Shown: positions 1 to 7,049 of the stretch, piece by piece | Numbering within the stretch: the stretch's first letter is position 1 | Layout of the letters: every line of letters starts with the position of its first letter | NCBI GenBank assembly: GCA_934533075.1 | Contig: CAKTBJ010000026.1 | Location: forward strand, 1 to 44,126 | Origin: an uncultured Paracoccus sp. | GTDB taxonomy: Bacteria; Pseudomonadota; Alphaproteobacteria; Rhodobacterales; Rhodobacteraceae | Reading direction: 5' to 3' | DNA length: 44,126 bases | The notes under the pieces: model-generated | Database searches by the model: none | What the model was told of the DNA's origin: nothing | What the model saw: only the letters and a program-made list of their open reading frames with translations | Translations under genes and position numbers: made by a program

Positions 1-502
1 CCTCCGCCAGCCGCCGCAGCAAGGCGCTTTCGGTTTCCGTCAGATGCACCCAGTCCTCGCCGCGCCACAATTCCCCGCGCTCCACGTCATAGCGCAATGG
101 CCCCAGGCCCAGCATGCGCGGGGCCGCAGGCGCAGCCGAGGGCATCCGCCGCAGGATCGCCGTGATGCGCAGCAGCAGTTCGCGCGGGTCGAAGGGCTTG
201 GGCAGATAGTCGTCCGCCCCCGCCTCCAGCCCCGAAATCCGGTCCGCCGTCTCGCCCCGCGCGGTCAGCAGCAGGACCGGAGTCGTCAGCCGGGGCCGGA
301 GGCTGCGGATCAGCGACAGCCCGTCCTCGCCCGGCATCATCACGTCCAGCACGATCAGGTCGAATTCCAGCCCCTTCAGCAGCACCCGCGCCCGCGCCGC
401 GTCGGGCGCCGTGGTGACCAGATAGCCCTCGCGCAGAAGGAACCGCCGCAGCAGCGCGCGGATGCGGGCATCGTCGTCCACCACCAGCAGATGCGCGCTC
501 AC
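1..502 (-). CDS. petR: PetR-type OmpR-family response regulator (3' end outside window)
   Basis: This is a two-component response regulator: an N-terminal receiver domain followed by the start of an OmpR/PhoB winged-helix DNA-binding domain. The reverse strand shows the acidic pocket (VVDDD, residues 7-11), the phospho-acceptor Asp53 in IVLDVMMPG, the Thr in LLLTARGE and the Lys in LPKPFD. The winged helix begins near residue 130, and the gene leaves the window after 167 codons of an expected 230 or so. The GTG start at 502 overlaps the petP stop in a GTGA junction, so the two are probably translationally coupled. In Rhodobacter capsulatus, petP and petR are adjacent MarR and OmpR-type regulator genes near the cytochrome bc1 genes, and this order and size fit. 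The symbol is by synteny and similarity; the function in this organism is inferred. Confidence 0.8.
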   Translation of the reverse strand, partial: MSAHLLVVDDDARIRALLRRFLLREGYLVTTAPDAARARVLLKGLEFDLIVLDVMMPGEDGLSLIRSLRPRLTTPVLLLTARGETADRISGLEAGADDYLPKPFDPRELLLRITAILRRMPSAAPAAPRMLGLGPLRYDVERGELWRGEDWVHLTETESALLRRLAE

Positions 503-1008
503 GAAGCCGCTCCCCGGTCGGGATCGCTGCGCAGGGCGGTGAAGCGGTCATGCGCCTCCGCGTCCATCATCGCCTCCAGCACCTTGTGGAAGCCGGCGAC
601 CGCCTCCGGTCCCGCAAGCGCATAGGCCGCCCGCATCCGCGCCTGCTGCACGCCCGACAGCCGCGCCTCCAGCGCCGCGCCCGAGGGGGTCAGGGTCAGC
701 AGCCGCTCGCGCCGGTCCTGCGGGCCGATGCGGGTGGCCACCAGACCGTCCGCCATCAGCCGCCGCAGCACCCGGTTCAGCGACTGCTTGGTGATGCCCA
801 GCACCCCCAGCAGCGCCGAGACCGTCATCCCCGGTCGCCGCCCGATGAAATGCAGCGCCCGGTGATGGGCGCGGCCGTAATCCATCTCGGCCAGGATCTG
901 GTCCGGGTCCGCCGTGAAGGCGCGGTAGGCGAAGAACATCGCCTCGATCCCCCGGCGCAACTGGTCGTCCGAGGGAAAGCCCTCCGCCCTGTCCCTGCCT
1001 GTCTGCAT
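499..1008 (-). CDS. petP: PetP-type MarR-family transcriptional regulator
   Basis: A 169-residue MarR-family winged-helix regulator. The helix-turn-helix is recognisable around residues 75-110 (SALLGVLGITKQSLNRVL), followed by the wing with the family's Asp-Arg pair (PQDRRERLLTLT). I chose the ATG at 1008, which has a purine-rich ribosome site (GAAGGAAA) about ten bases upstream. A longer frame reaching 1143 would run into the ilvE leader and lacks family similarity. The gene overlaps petR by GTGA and is transcribed away from ilvE, so the 158-base spacer 1009-1166 must hold promoters for both directions. In R. capsulatus PetP is the partner of PetR; what either senses is not visible here. Confidence 0.82.
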   Translation of the reverse strand: MQTGRDRAEGFPSDDQLRRGIEAMFFAYRAFTADPDQILAEMDYGRAHHRALHFIGRRPGMTVSALLGVLGITKQSLNRVLRRLMADGLVATRIGPQDRRERLLTLTPSGAALEARLSGVQQARMRAAYALAGPEAVAGFHKVLEAMMDAEAHDRFTALRSDPDRGAAS

Positions 1009-1056
1009 CCCGGTGTTTCCTTCGCCTGCTTCGCGGATGATTTTAGGGCAGAAGCG

Positions 1057-1085
1057 TTGACTTTCCAAGAATGGATTGATAGCGA
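1057..1085 (+). promoter_or_regulatory. Candidate sigma-70-like promoter for ilvE
   Basis: TTGACT at 1057-1062 is a good -35 element. With a 17-base spacer the -10 would be TAGCGA at 1080-1085, which is a weak match. It lies 80 bases before the ilvE ATG in the petP/ilvE divergent spacer. The -35 is convincing and the -10 is not. Confidence 0.35.
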
Positions 1086-1097
1086 AACCCCTGTGCG

Positions 1098-1143
1098 GCG
1101 CAACTTTCCTTGTCCTGTTGGCGGGATTGCGCAACTTTCGCAA
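1098..1143. promoter_or_regulatory. Direct repeat and inverted repeat, candidate operator between petP and ilvE
   Basis: The 11-mer GCGCAACTTTC occurs at 1098-1108 and again at 1129-1139, spaced 31 bases apart (about three helical turns). The second copy is embedded in a perfect inverted repeat, TTGCG-N7-CGCAA, at 1127-1143, which ends 23 bases before the ilvE start. This layout suits a dimeric regulator such as the neighbouring MarR protein PetP, but no binding partner can be assigned from sequence. Confidence 0.4.
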
Positions 1144-1166
1144 AGATTTACGCAGGGGAATCGGCT

Positions 1167-2036
1167 ATGGAAGGCAATTACGACGACCAGGACGGCAAGA
1201 TCTGGATGGATGGCCAACTGGTCGAATGGCGGGACGCCAAGGTCCATATCCTGACCCACGCCCTGCACTATGCCAGCTCGGTCTTCGAGGGCGAGCGTTG
1301 CTATGACGGCAAGATCTTCAAGGGGCACGAGCATTCGCTGCGGCTGATCGAATCGGGGCGGCTGATGGACATGAAGCTGCCCTACAGTGCCGAGGAACTG
1401 GACGCCGCCAAGGAGGCGGTGCTGAAGGCCAACGGCTTCACGAATGCTTATGTGCGCGCGGTGGCCTGGCGCGGTGCCGGCCCGGACATGGGCGTGTCGG
1501 CGCGCCGCAACCCGATCCGCGTGGCGATCTGCTGCTGGGAATGGGGCGCCTATTACGGTGACGCCAAATGGCAGGGCGCCAAGCTGGACATCGCCAAATG
1601 GAAGCGCCCGGACCCCGAGACCATCCCCGCCCAGGCCAAGGCTGCCGGTCTCTACATGATCTGCACCATGTCCAAGCACGCGGCCGAGGAGAAGGGCTGC
1701 TCGGACGCGCTGTTCATGGACTGGCGCGGCTATGTGGCCGAGGCGACCGGCGCGAACGTGTTCTTCGTCAAGGATGGCGAGATCCATACGCCGATCGCCG
1801 ACGGCTTCCTGAACGGCATCACCCGGCAGACGGTGATCCAGCTTGCCAGGGATAACGGCTATACCGTGCATGAGCGCCGGATCATGCCCGAGGAACTGGC
1901 GGATTTCTCGGAATGCTGGCTGACCGGCACCGCGGCCGAGGTGACGCCCGTGGGCCAGATCGGCGAGCATCACTTCCAGGTCGGCCAGACCACCCGCGAC
2001 ATCGCCGCGAAATACGAGGCGCTTGTGCGGGCCTGA
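1167..2036 (+). CDS. ilvE: Branched-chain amino acid aminotransferase (class IV)
   Basis: A 289-residue fold-type IV PLP enzyme that transfers the amino group between glutamate and the keto acids of leucine, isoleucine and valine, the last step of their synthesis. The N-terminal part has the family signature around THALHYASSVFEGERCY. The PLP lysine should be Lys158 in PAQAKAAG, aligned by position with Lys159 of E. coli IlvE. The C-terminal cofactor region EATGANVFFV and the phosphate-binding TGTAAEVTPV are intact. The ATG at 1167 is preceded by AGGGGAA; an upstream in-frame start at 1110 would place the operator-like repeat inside the gene. It is monocistronic and ends 37 bases before a strong terminator. 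Confidence 0.95.
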   Translation: MEGNYDDQDGKIWMDGQLVEWRDAKVHILTHALHYASSVFEGERCYDGKIFKGHEHSLRLIESGRLMDMKLPYSAEELDAAKEAVLKANGFTNAYVRAVAWRGAGPDMGVSARRNPIRVAICCWEWGAYYGDAKWQGAKLDIAKWKRPDPETIPAQAKAAGLYMICTMSKHAAEEKGCSDALFMDWRGYVAEATGANVFFVKDGEIHTPIADGFLNGITRQTVIQLARDNGYTVHERRIMPEELADFSECWLTGTAAEVTPVGQIGEHHFQVGQTTRDIAAKYEALVRA

Positions 2037-2073
2037 TCGCCGACACGCAAAAGGAGGGGCCGCTTGCGGCCCG

Positions 2074-2117
2074 AGGTCCGGGGGCGGGTCGATCCCGCCC
2101 CCGGACCTTTTCTTTTT
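2074..2117 (+). terminator. Strong intrinsic terminator after ilvE
   Basis: A perfect 15-bp stem (2074-2088 with 2094-2108) closes a five-base loop TCGAT and is followed by a T-rich tail TTTCTTTTTC. It ends ilvE transcription and lies just beyond the end of the convergent peroxiredoxin gene. The T tract is on the plus-strand side only. Confidence 0.88.
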
Positions 2118-2129
2118 CAGGGCGCGGGC

Positions 2130-2615
2130 TTACGCGCGTTCCAGCAGGCTTTCCCCGGCGGTCAGGTCGCAGGCGCCCGGCTTTTCCTCCAGGTTCAGCG
2201 CCTCGACCTTGCCGTCGCGGACCAGCATGGCGAATCGCTTGGCCCGGCCGAACAGGCCAAAGGCCGGCACGTCGAAATCCAGGCCCAGGGCGCGGGTCAG
2301 CTTGCCTTCGGCATCCGACAGGATTTCCACCCCGGCCTTGGCGGCGCCGGTCGCCTCGTCCCAGGCTTGCAGCACGAAGGGATCGTTGACGGCCACGCAG
2401 ACCACGCGATCGACACCCTTGGCGGCGAAGGCTTCGACATTGCGCATGAAGCTGGGCAGGTGCTGGGTGGTGCAGGTGCCGGTAAAGGCGCCCGGCAGGC
2501 CGAACAGCGCCACGCGGCCGGTCAGGCTGGCGGTCTCGACCGGCTCGACGCCGGAATCGGTGGCTTTCAGCAGGGTGGCCGCGGGCAGGGCGTCGCCTTC
2601 CTTGATCGTGGTCAT
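2130..2615 (-). CDS. Peroxiredoxin, Prx5 family
   Basis: A 161-residue thiol peroxidase of the Prx5/redoxin type, which reduces hydrogen peroxide and organic hydroperoxides in the cytoplasm. The peroxidatic cysteine is Cys48 in the motif PGAFTGTCTTQHLPSF, with the family's conserved Pro-Thr-Cys-His surroundings. A second cysteine near residue 150 (PGACDLTAGE) is in the position of an atypical 2-Cys resolving residue. The start at 2615 is preferred over the in-frame ATG at 2630 because the ribosome site GAAGGAG sits exactly between them. It is convergent with ilvE and diverges from the flavoprotein gene at 2714, leaving a 98-base spacer for its promoter. Confidence 0.92.
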   Translation of the reverse strand: MTTIKEGDALPAATLLKATDSGVEPVETASLTGRVALFGLPGAFTGTCTTQHLPSFMRNVEAFAAKGVDRVVCVAVNDPFVLQAWDEATGAAKAGVEILSDAEGKLTRALGLDFDVPAFGLFGRAKRFAMLVRDGKVEALNLEEKPGACDLTAGESLLERA

Positions 2616-2713
2616 GGGTGTCTCCTTCAAGCGGCGCGGGGGTTTGCATCGCGCGCGCCGCTAGCCTAGCCTGCGCCGCGCGCCGGCACCAGCGGCGGGA
2701 AACGGGGGCTTGC

Positions 2714-3925
2714 ATGCGCATCGTGATCATCGGCGGCGGACAGGCCGCGGCTTCGGCGGCGGCGCGGCTGCGGGCGCTGGGGCACGGGGGGCCGCTGGCG
2801 ATCCTGACCGAGGAACCCGTCCCCCCCTATCAGCGCCCGCCTCTGTCCAAGGGCTACCTGCTGGGCAAGATGGGTCTTGACCGGCTGGTGCTGCGCGGCG
2901 CCGACTGGTGGGCCGAGCAGGGTATCGAGCTGCATACCGGCACCCGCGTCACCGCCATCGACCGCGCCGCACGGCGGATCGAGACCGCCGGCGGCGGCTT
3001 CGACTATGACGCGCTGATCCTCGCCACCGGGGCGCAGGCGCGGCGGCTGGACCCGGCGCAGGGCGGCGACCTGCCCGGCGTGTTCGAGGTCCGCGACCTG
3101 GCGCATGTGGACGCGATGGTCCCGCATATGCGCGCCGGCGCCCGCGCCGTGGTCGTCGGCGGCGGCTATATCGGGCTGGAGGCGGCCGCCGTCGCCGCCA
3201 GCCTCGGGTTACACGTTACCGTGGTCGAGATGCGCCCGCGCATCCTCGGCCGCGTGGCCTCCGAGGCGATTGCCGATGCCGTGCGCGCGCTGCACCGCTC
3301 GCATGGCGTCGAGGTCATCGAGGGCGCCGCCCTGGACCGGATCGAGGGCAGCGAGGCCGCGACCGGGGTGCGTCTGGCCGATGGCCGGCTTCTGCCCGCC
3401 GATCTGGTCATCGCCGGCATCGGCATCGCGCCGCGCACCGATCTGGCCGAGGCTGCCGGCCTCGCCATCGACAACGGCATCGCCGTGGATGAACAGGGCC
3501 GCACCTCCGACCCCGCCATCTGGGCCGCCGGCGATTGCGCCAGCTTTCCGGCGCCGGAGGCCCGCTTTGGCCCCCGGCTGCGGCTGGAAGCGGTATCCAA
3601 CGCCATCGACATGGCCGAGGCTGTGGCCGAAAACATCCTGGGCGCCGCAAAAGCTTACGTGCCGAAACCGTGGTTCTGGTCGGACCAGTATGATGCGAAA
3701 TTGCAGATCGCCGGGCTGGCCGCCGGTGCCGACCGCTTCATCGCGCGCCCCGGCGACGGCGGCGGCCTGTCGGTCTGGGCCTTCGCCGGCCCGCGCCTGC
3801 TCTCGGTCGAGGCGCTGAACGATGCCCGCGCCTATATGGTCGGCAAGCGCCTGATCGACGCGGGCCGCAGCCCCGACCCGCAGGCGGTGGCCGACCCCGC
3901 CATTCCCGTCAAATCGCTGATGTGA
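2714..3925 (+). CDS. FAD-dependent NAD(P)H:ferredoxin (rubredoxin/putidaredoxin-type) reductase
   Basis: A 403-residue pyridine-nucleotide disulfide-oxidoreductase-fold flavoprotein without a redox disulfide. The first nucleotide-binding loop IIGGGQAAASAAARL starts at residue 5 (FAD), the second VVVGGGYIGLEAAA near residue 146 (NAD). The GDCASFP segment at about 273 is the FAD-ribityl motif. A C-terminal reductase domain with the WFWSDQYD motif follows, as in putidaredoxin, terpredoxin and rhodocoxin reductases. Such enzymes pass electrons from NADH to a small iron-sulfur protein, often for a cytochrome P450 or dioxygenase. No such partner is in this window, so the electron acceptor is unknown. 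It ends eight bases before tag. Confidence 0.85.
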   Translation: MRIVIIGGGQAAASAAARLRALGHGGPLAILTEEPVPPYQRPPLSKGYLLGKMGLDRLVLRGADWWAEQGIELHTGTRVTAIDRAARRIETAGGGFDYDALILATGAQARRLDPAQGGDLPGVFEVRDLAHVDAMVPHMRAGARAVVVGGGYIGLEAAAVAASLGLHVTVVEMRPRILGRVASEAIADAVRALHRSHGVEVIEGAALDRIEGSEAATGVRLADGRLLPADLVIAGIGIAPRTDLAEAAGLAIDNGIAVDEQGRTSDPAIWAAGDCASFPAPEARFGPRLRLEAVSNAIDMAEAVAENILGAAKAYVPKPWFWSDQYDAKLQIAGLAAGADRFIARPGDGGGLSVWAFAGPRLLSVEALNDARAYMVGKRLIDAGRSPDPQAVADPAIPVKSLM

Positions 3926-3932
3926 GGCCGAA

Positions 3933-4538
3933 ATGCAGGTAATCCCCGGCCCGGACGGGCGCCCGCGCTGCTTCTGGTGCGCGCAGACCGAGGACTTCAT
4001 CCCCTACCATGACCACGAATGGGGCTTTCCGGTCGCGGACTCGCGCCGGCTGTTCGAGAAGCTTTGCCTGGAATCCTTCCAGTCGGGGCTAAGCTGGCGC
4101 ACTATCCTCGCCAAGCGCGAGAATTTCCGCCGCGCGTTCAACATGTTCGACTATCACCAGATGGCCGGCTTCGGTCCCGGGAAGGTCGAGGAGCTGCTGG
4201 CCGATCCCGGCATCGTCCGCCATCGCGGCAAGATCGAGGCGGTGATCAACAACGCCGCCCGCGCGGTCGAGATGGAGGCCGCCGAAGGCTCTCTCGCCGC
4301 GTTCTTCTGGTCCTTCGAGCCGCCGGAAAACAGCATCCCCTACAACGCTGCCACCTCGGACGCCTCGAACCGGCTGGCGAAGGAACTGAAACGCCGGGGC
4401 TGGAAATTCGTCGGCCCCACCACGGTGCACGCCTTCATGCAGGCGATGGGCATGCTGAACGACCACCACCCCGATTGCGTCACCCATGCCGCCGCCGCCA
4501 GGGCGCGCGCGGCCTTCGCCCGGCCGGGGCGCGGCTGA
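3933..4538 (+). CDS. tag: DNA-3-methyladenine glycosylase I
   Basis: A 201-residue base-excision repair glycosylase of the Tag family that removes 3-methyladenine from alkylated DNA. The zinc site of E. coli Tag is preserved: Cys13 (RCFWC), His26 (YHDHEWG), His178 and Cys182 (HHPDC), with the same four-residue spacing in the last pair. The catalytic-pocket segment LCLESFQSGLSW holds the acidic residue equivalent to Glu38. The region GIVRHRGKIEAVINNA is the helix-hairpin-helix. The stop overlaps the rsmD start (TGATG), so the two are coupled; both act on nucleic-acid methylation but in unrelated pathways. Confidence 0.94.
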   Translation: MQVIPGPDGRPRCFWCAQTEDFIPYHDHEWGFPVADSRRLFEKLCLESFQSGLSWRTILAKRENFRRAFNMFDYHQMAGFGPGKVEELLADPGIVRHRGKIEAVINNAARAVEMEAAEGSLAAFFWSFEPPENSIPYNAATSDASNRLAKELKRRGWKFVGPTTVHAFMQAMGMLNDHHPDCVTHAAAARARAAFARPGRG

Positions 4539-5122
4539 TGCGGATCGTCGGCGGGGCCTTGCGCGGCCTGAAACTGGCCGATGTCGGCGAGGGCGATGCG
4601 CAGGCGCATCTGCGCCCGACCTCCGACCGGGTGCGCGAGGCGATGTTCAACCTGCTCCAGAACGGGCGCGGCGGCAATCCGCTGCCCGGCGCGCGGGTGC
4701 TGGACCTGTTCGCCGGCACCGGCGCGCTGGGGCTGGAGGCGCTTTCCCGAGGCGCCGCCCGCGTGGCCTTCGTCGATGACGGCGTGGCCGCGCGGGCGCT
4801 GATCCGGCGCAATATCGACCTGGCCCGCGCGCAGGGCGTCACCGATGTCTGGCGCCGCGATGCCACCGATCTGGGCGCCAATCGCGGCGCCGGCTATTCG
4901 CTGGTCTTCCTCGATCCGCCTTATAACAAGGGGTTGGGAGAGGTGGCGATGGCGTCCGCGCTGGCCGGCAACTGGCTGGCGCCCGGCGCGGTCGTGGTCT
5001 GGGAGGACAGCGCCCCGCCCCGCCTGCCCGCGCCCCTGGAGCCTCTGGATCAGCGCCGCTATGGCGATACCGTGGTGACGCTGGCGCGGATGCCGGATCG
5101 GGACGCACCAGTCCCGCGCTGA
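4538..5122 (+). CDS. rsmD: 16S rRNA (guanine(966)-N(2))-methyltransferase
   Basis: A 194-residue S-adenosylmethionine-dependent methyltransferase that modifies G966 of 16S rRNA. It opens MRIVGGALRGLKL, contains the family segment RPTSDRVREAMFNLL, the SAM-binding motif VLDLFAGTGALGLEAL and the catalytic DPPY motif in FLDPPYNKG. The ATG at 4538 shares a base with the tag stop codon, giving a TGATG junction. Length and all motifs are normal for RsmD/YhhF. Confidence 0.94.
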   Translation: MRIVGGALRGLKLADVGEGDAQAHLRPTSDRVREAMFNLLQNGRGGNPLPGARVLDLFAGTGALGLEALSRGAARVAFVDDGVAARALIRRNIDLARAQGVTDVWRRDATDLGANRGAGYSLVFLDPPYNKGLGEVAMASALAGNWLAPGAVVVWEDSAPPRLPAPLEPLDQRRYGDTVVTLARMPDRDAPVPR

Positions 5123-5218
5123 CCAAGGCATACCACTGCCCCCCGCGCCTTCGGGGCCACCGGAACCCGATGCTTCTCCGTTGTCCAAATACCTAAAACC
5201 CCGCGCTTACCTTGGGGC

Positions 5219-5255
5219 GATCGGGCCAGTCTCGCCATGAACCGGCGGCCCGATC
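5219..5255. other. Inverted repeat between rsmD and the GT29 gene
   Basis: GATCGGGCC at 5219-5227 pairs perfectly with GGCCCGATC at 5247-5255 across a 19-base loop. The right arm overlaps the GT29 stop codon at 5254-5256. It lies between two convergent genes and may act as a terminator for either, but it has no T tract. Confidence 0.35.
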
Positions 5256-5883
5256 AGGGTGTGGGCGGATGGATGACCATGCGCGGATCGGCCTCGGCCC
5301 GCTCTGCCATCCACGTGGATTCGCTGGAGAAATCATGCGGCACCTGCGCGGCCCCCCGGCTGCCTGACAGCGATTTCGAGGCGAACCCGTCGAAGCCGTA
5401 AAGGTCCAGCCGCGACAGCCGCGATTGCAGCAGCAGGTCCACCGCCATCGCCCCCGTCGAGGGCGGCGCGCCCAGCACCCCCGCCAGCCGCGCATGATCG
5501 GCCAGCGGGTGCAGGTAAAAGCCGGGACTGGTGGCGGTCGCGTAATCCAGCCGCTTGCGCTTGTGCGACATCCACAGCAGCCGCGCGGGGGCCAGCCGCG
5601 CCCGATCCGCCTGCGCCAGCCGCACGGCCAGCATCAGCCAATCCGTCCGCGCCCCGTGGCTGGCCGCCGAGGGCATCGGCGCCCGGTTGATGCGGATCAC
5701 CAGGTCATGCGCGTCGATCTGCGCCCCCTGTCGCGTATCCGCCAAGGCCCGCGCATTCCCCACCAAGGCCACCGACTTTCCCGCCAGATCGTCCAGCAGT
5801 TCCGCCTGCGGCACCGACAACGCCGCCAGAACGGACTCGCGCCGCAGGGTGCGGGCGATCAGGAAGGGCAGGGGACCGATCAT
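5254..5883 (-). CDS. GT29-family (sialyltransferase-fold) glycosyltransferase
   Basis: A 209-residue protein matching the sialyltransferase-type GT29 fold. A sialylmotif-L-like stretch runs from residue 37 to 70 (VALVGNARAL, then IDAHDLVIRINRAP), continuing into GARTD near 77-81. A motif-S-like stretch covers 140-165 (PPSTGAMAV, then LDLYGFDG), and an H-x4-E motif VS is present at His183-Glu188 (HDFSSE). There is no signal peptide or membrane anchor, so it should act in the cytoplasm, unlike the Golgi enzymes that define the family. It overlaps the upstream GT4 gene by ATGA, so both probably build the same cell-surface glycan. The donor sugar is unknown: the motifs suggest a CMP-linked acidic sugar such as sialic acid or Kdo, but no synthesis gene for one is nearby. 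Confidence 0.78.
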   Translation of the reverse strand: MIGPLPFLIARTLRRESVLAALSVPQAELLDDLAGKSVALVGNARALADTRQGAQIDAHDLVIRINRAPMPSAASHGARTDWLMLAVRLAQADRARLAPARLLWMSHKRKRLDYATATSPGFYLHPLADHARLAGVLGAPPSTGAMAVDLLLQSRLSRLDLYGFDGFASKSLSGSRGAAQVPHDFSSESTWMAERAEADPRMVIHPPTP

Positions 5884-6923
5884 CCCAGCAGGTCGCGATA
5901 GACGCCGACGATGGCGCGGGCCTCGGCCTCAATGGCATGGTTTTCCACCACATGCGCCCGTGCCGCCCGCCCCGCCGCCTCGCGTGCGGGGGTATCGTCC
6001 AGCCAGTCTTGCAACGCCTGCGTCAGCGCATCGGCATCGTCGGCTTGGATCAGGCTGCCGGTCTCGCCGTCGCGGATCAGCGCCTCATAGGCGCCGACGC
6101 GGGCGCCGATGGCCGGGATGCCGCAGGCCATCGCCTCCAGCGGCGTCAGGCCGAAGCCCTCCCAGCGGGCGGGGGCGCAAAACACGTCCATCGCCTGATA
6201 GTGCCGCACCACGTCCTCCCAGGGCAATTCGCCCAGAAAGCGGATGCGGTCGGTCAGGCCGGCATCCGCGATGCGATGCCGCAAGCCCTCGACGAAGGCC
6301 TGATGCTCGCCCGTGATGCGGCCCGTGAACACGATCTGCACCGCGGGGCGCGAGGGCAGCAGCCGCAGCCCGGCCTCGACCAGCAGATCGACGCCCTTCT
6401 GCGCCCGCACCCGGCCGAAGCAGCCGACCAGCACCGCATCCGGGTCCAGCCCCAGCGACGCCCGCAAGGCGCGCTTGTCGGCGGCGGGGTGGAAGATCTC
6501 CGTGTCCACGCCGTGCATGATGACCTTGGCCGGGCGCTCCAGATAGCTGGCGGCCTGCGGCGAGGTGGCGATCAGCGCATCCTGCCGCCGCACCAGCCAG
6601 CGGGTCAGCCCGGTATGGTGGCGCTGCGCCGCCGAGGTGAACAGCAGCCGATAGCGCCGCACCAGCAGATAGCGAAACGCCAGCCCCAGCAGCATCTCCG
6701 TATTGCGCCGCGCGTGCCAGACCCGCCAGCGGTCGCGCGGCAGGGTGGCCGCGCGCCACAGGGGAATATGCGGCAGGCCCGGCGGCAACCCCGGCCCGGT
6801 GGCGCGAATGCCGATCATCCGCGCCTGCACCGGCAGCAGCCGCACCACCGTCGCCGTCACCCCCGACAGGCGGCGCTTGAGGTTGGGGGCGACCACCTCG
6901 ATCTGGCTGGGGTCGTGGGTCAT
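5880..6923 (-). CDS. Glycosyltransferase family 4 (LPS-core type)
   Basis: A 347-residue GT-B glycosyltransferase. The C-terminal half carries the nucleotide-sugar domain: GCFGRVRAQKGVDLLVEA, then the retaining E-x7-E signature in EGFGLTPLEAMACGIPAIG. The N-terminal acceptor domain contains HGVDTEIFHP, a hallmark of WaaG-like enzymes. The start at 6923 (MTHDPSQIEVV) is chosen by family length; frames upstream are antisense to the thioredoxin gene. Its stop overlaps the start of the GT29 gene (ATGA). Probably it adds a hexose to the lipopolysaccharide core or another surface glycan at the cytoplasmic membrane face; the sugar is not predictable. Confidence 0.85.
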   Translation of the reverse strand: MTHDPSQIEVVAPNLKRRLSGVTATVVRLLPVQARMIGIRATGPGLPPGLPHIPLWRAATLPRDRWRVWHARRNTEMLLGLAFRYLLVRRYRLLFTSAAQRHHTGLTRWLVRRQDALIATSPQAASYLERPAKVIMHGVDTEIFHPAADKRALRASLGLDPDAVLVGCFGRVRAQKGVDLLVEAGLRLLPSRPAVQIVFTGRITGEHQAFVEGLRHRIADAGLTDRIRFLGELPWEDVVRHYQAMDVFCAPARWEGFGLTPLEAMACGIPAIGARVGAYEALIRDGETGSLIQADDADALTQALQDWLDDTPAREAAGRAARAHVVENHAIEAEARAIVGVYRDLLG

Positions 6924-6951
6924 CGCAGGCTCCGGCACAGGACCGGCACAA

Positions 6952-6979
6952 CTTGCCGGGGCAATCGCCCGGTGGCAAG
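6952..6979. promoter_or_regulatory. Inverted repeat upstream of the trx-like operon
   Basis: CTTGCC at 6952-6957 and GGCAAG at 6974-6979 form the arms of an imperfect palindrome whose inner parts GGGGC and GCCC also pair. It sits 11 bases before the proposed -35 box of the CnoX operon and could be an operator. No regulator is assigned. Confidence 0.3.
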
Positions 6980-6989
6980 CCCCGGCCCC

Positions 6990-7018
6990 TTGGCGACCCG
7001 CCTTGCTTGCCCCATATT
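6990..7018 (+). promoter_or_regulatory. Candidate promoter of the CnoX-LON-UPF0434 operon
   Basis: TTGGCG at 6990-6995 and CATATT at 7013-7018 are separated by 17 bases and end 31 bases before the ATG at 7050. The spacing is ideal for a housekeeping sigma factor and each hexamer matches four of six consensus positions. Confidence 0.45.
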
Positions 7019-7049
7019 GCCCGCAACGCAAGACGAAAAAGGACGGATC

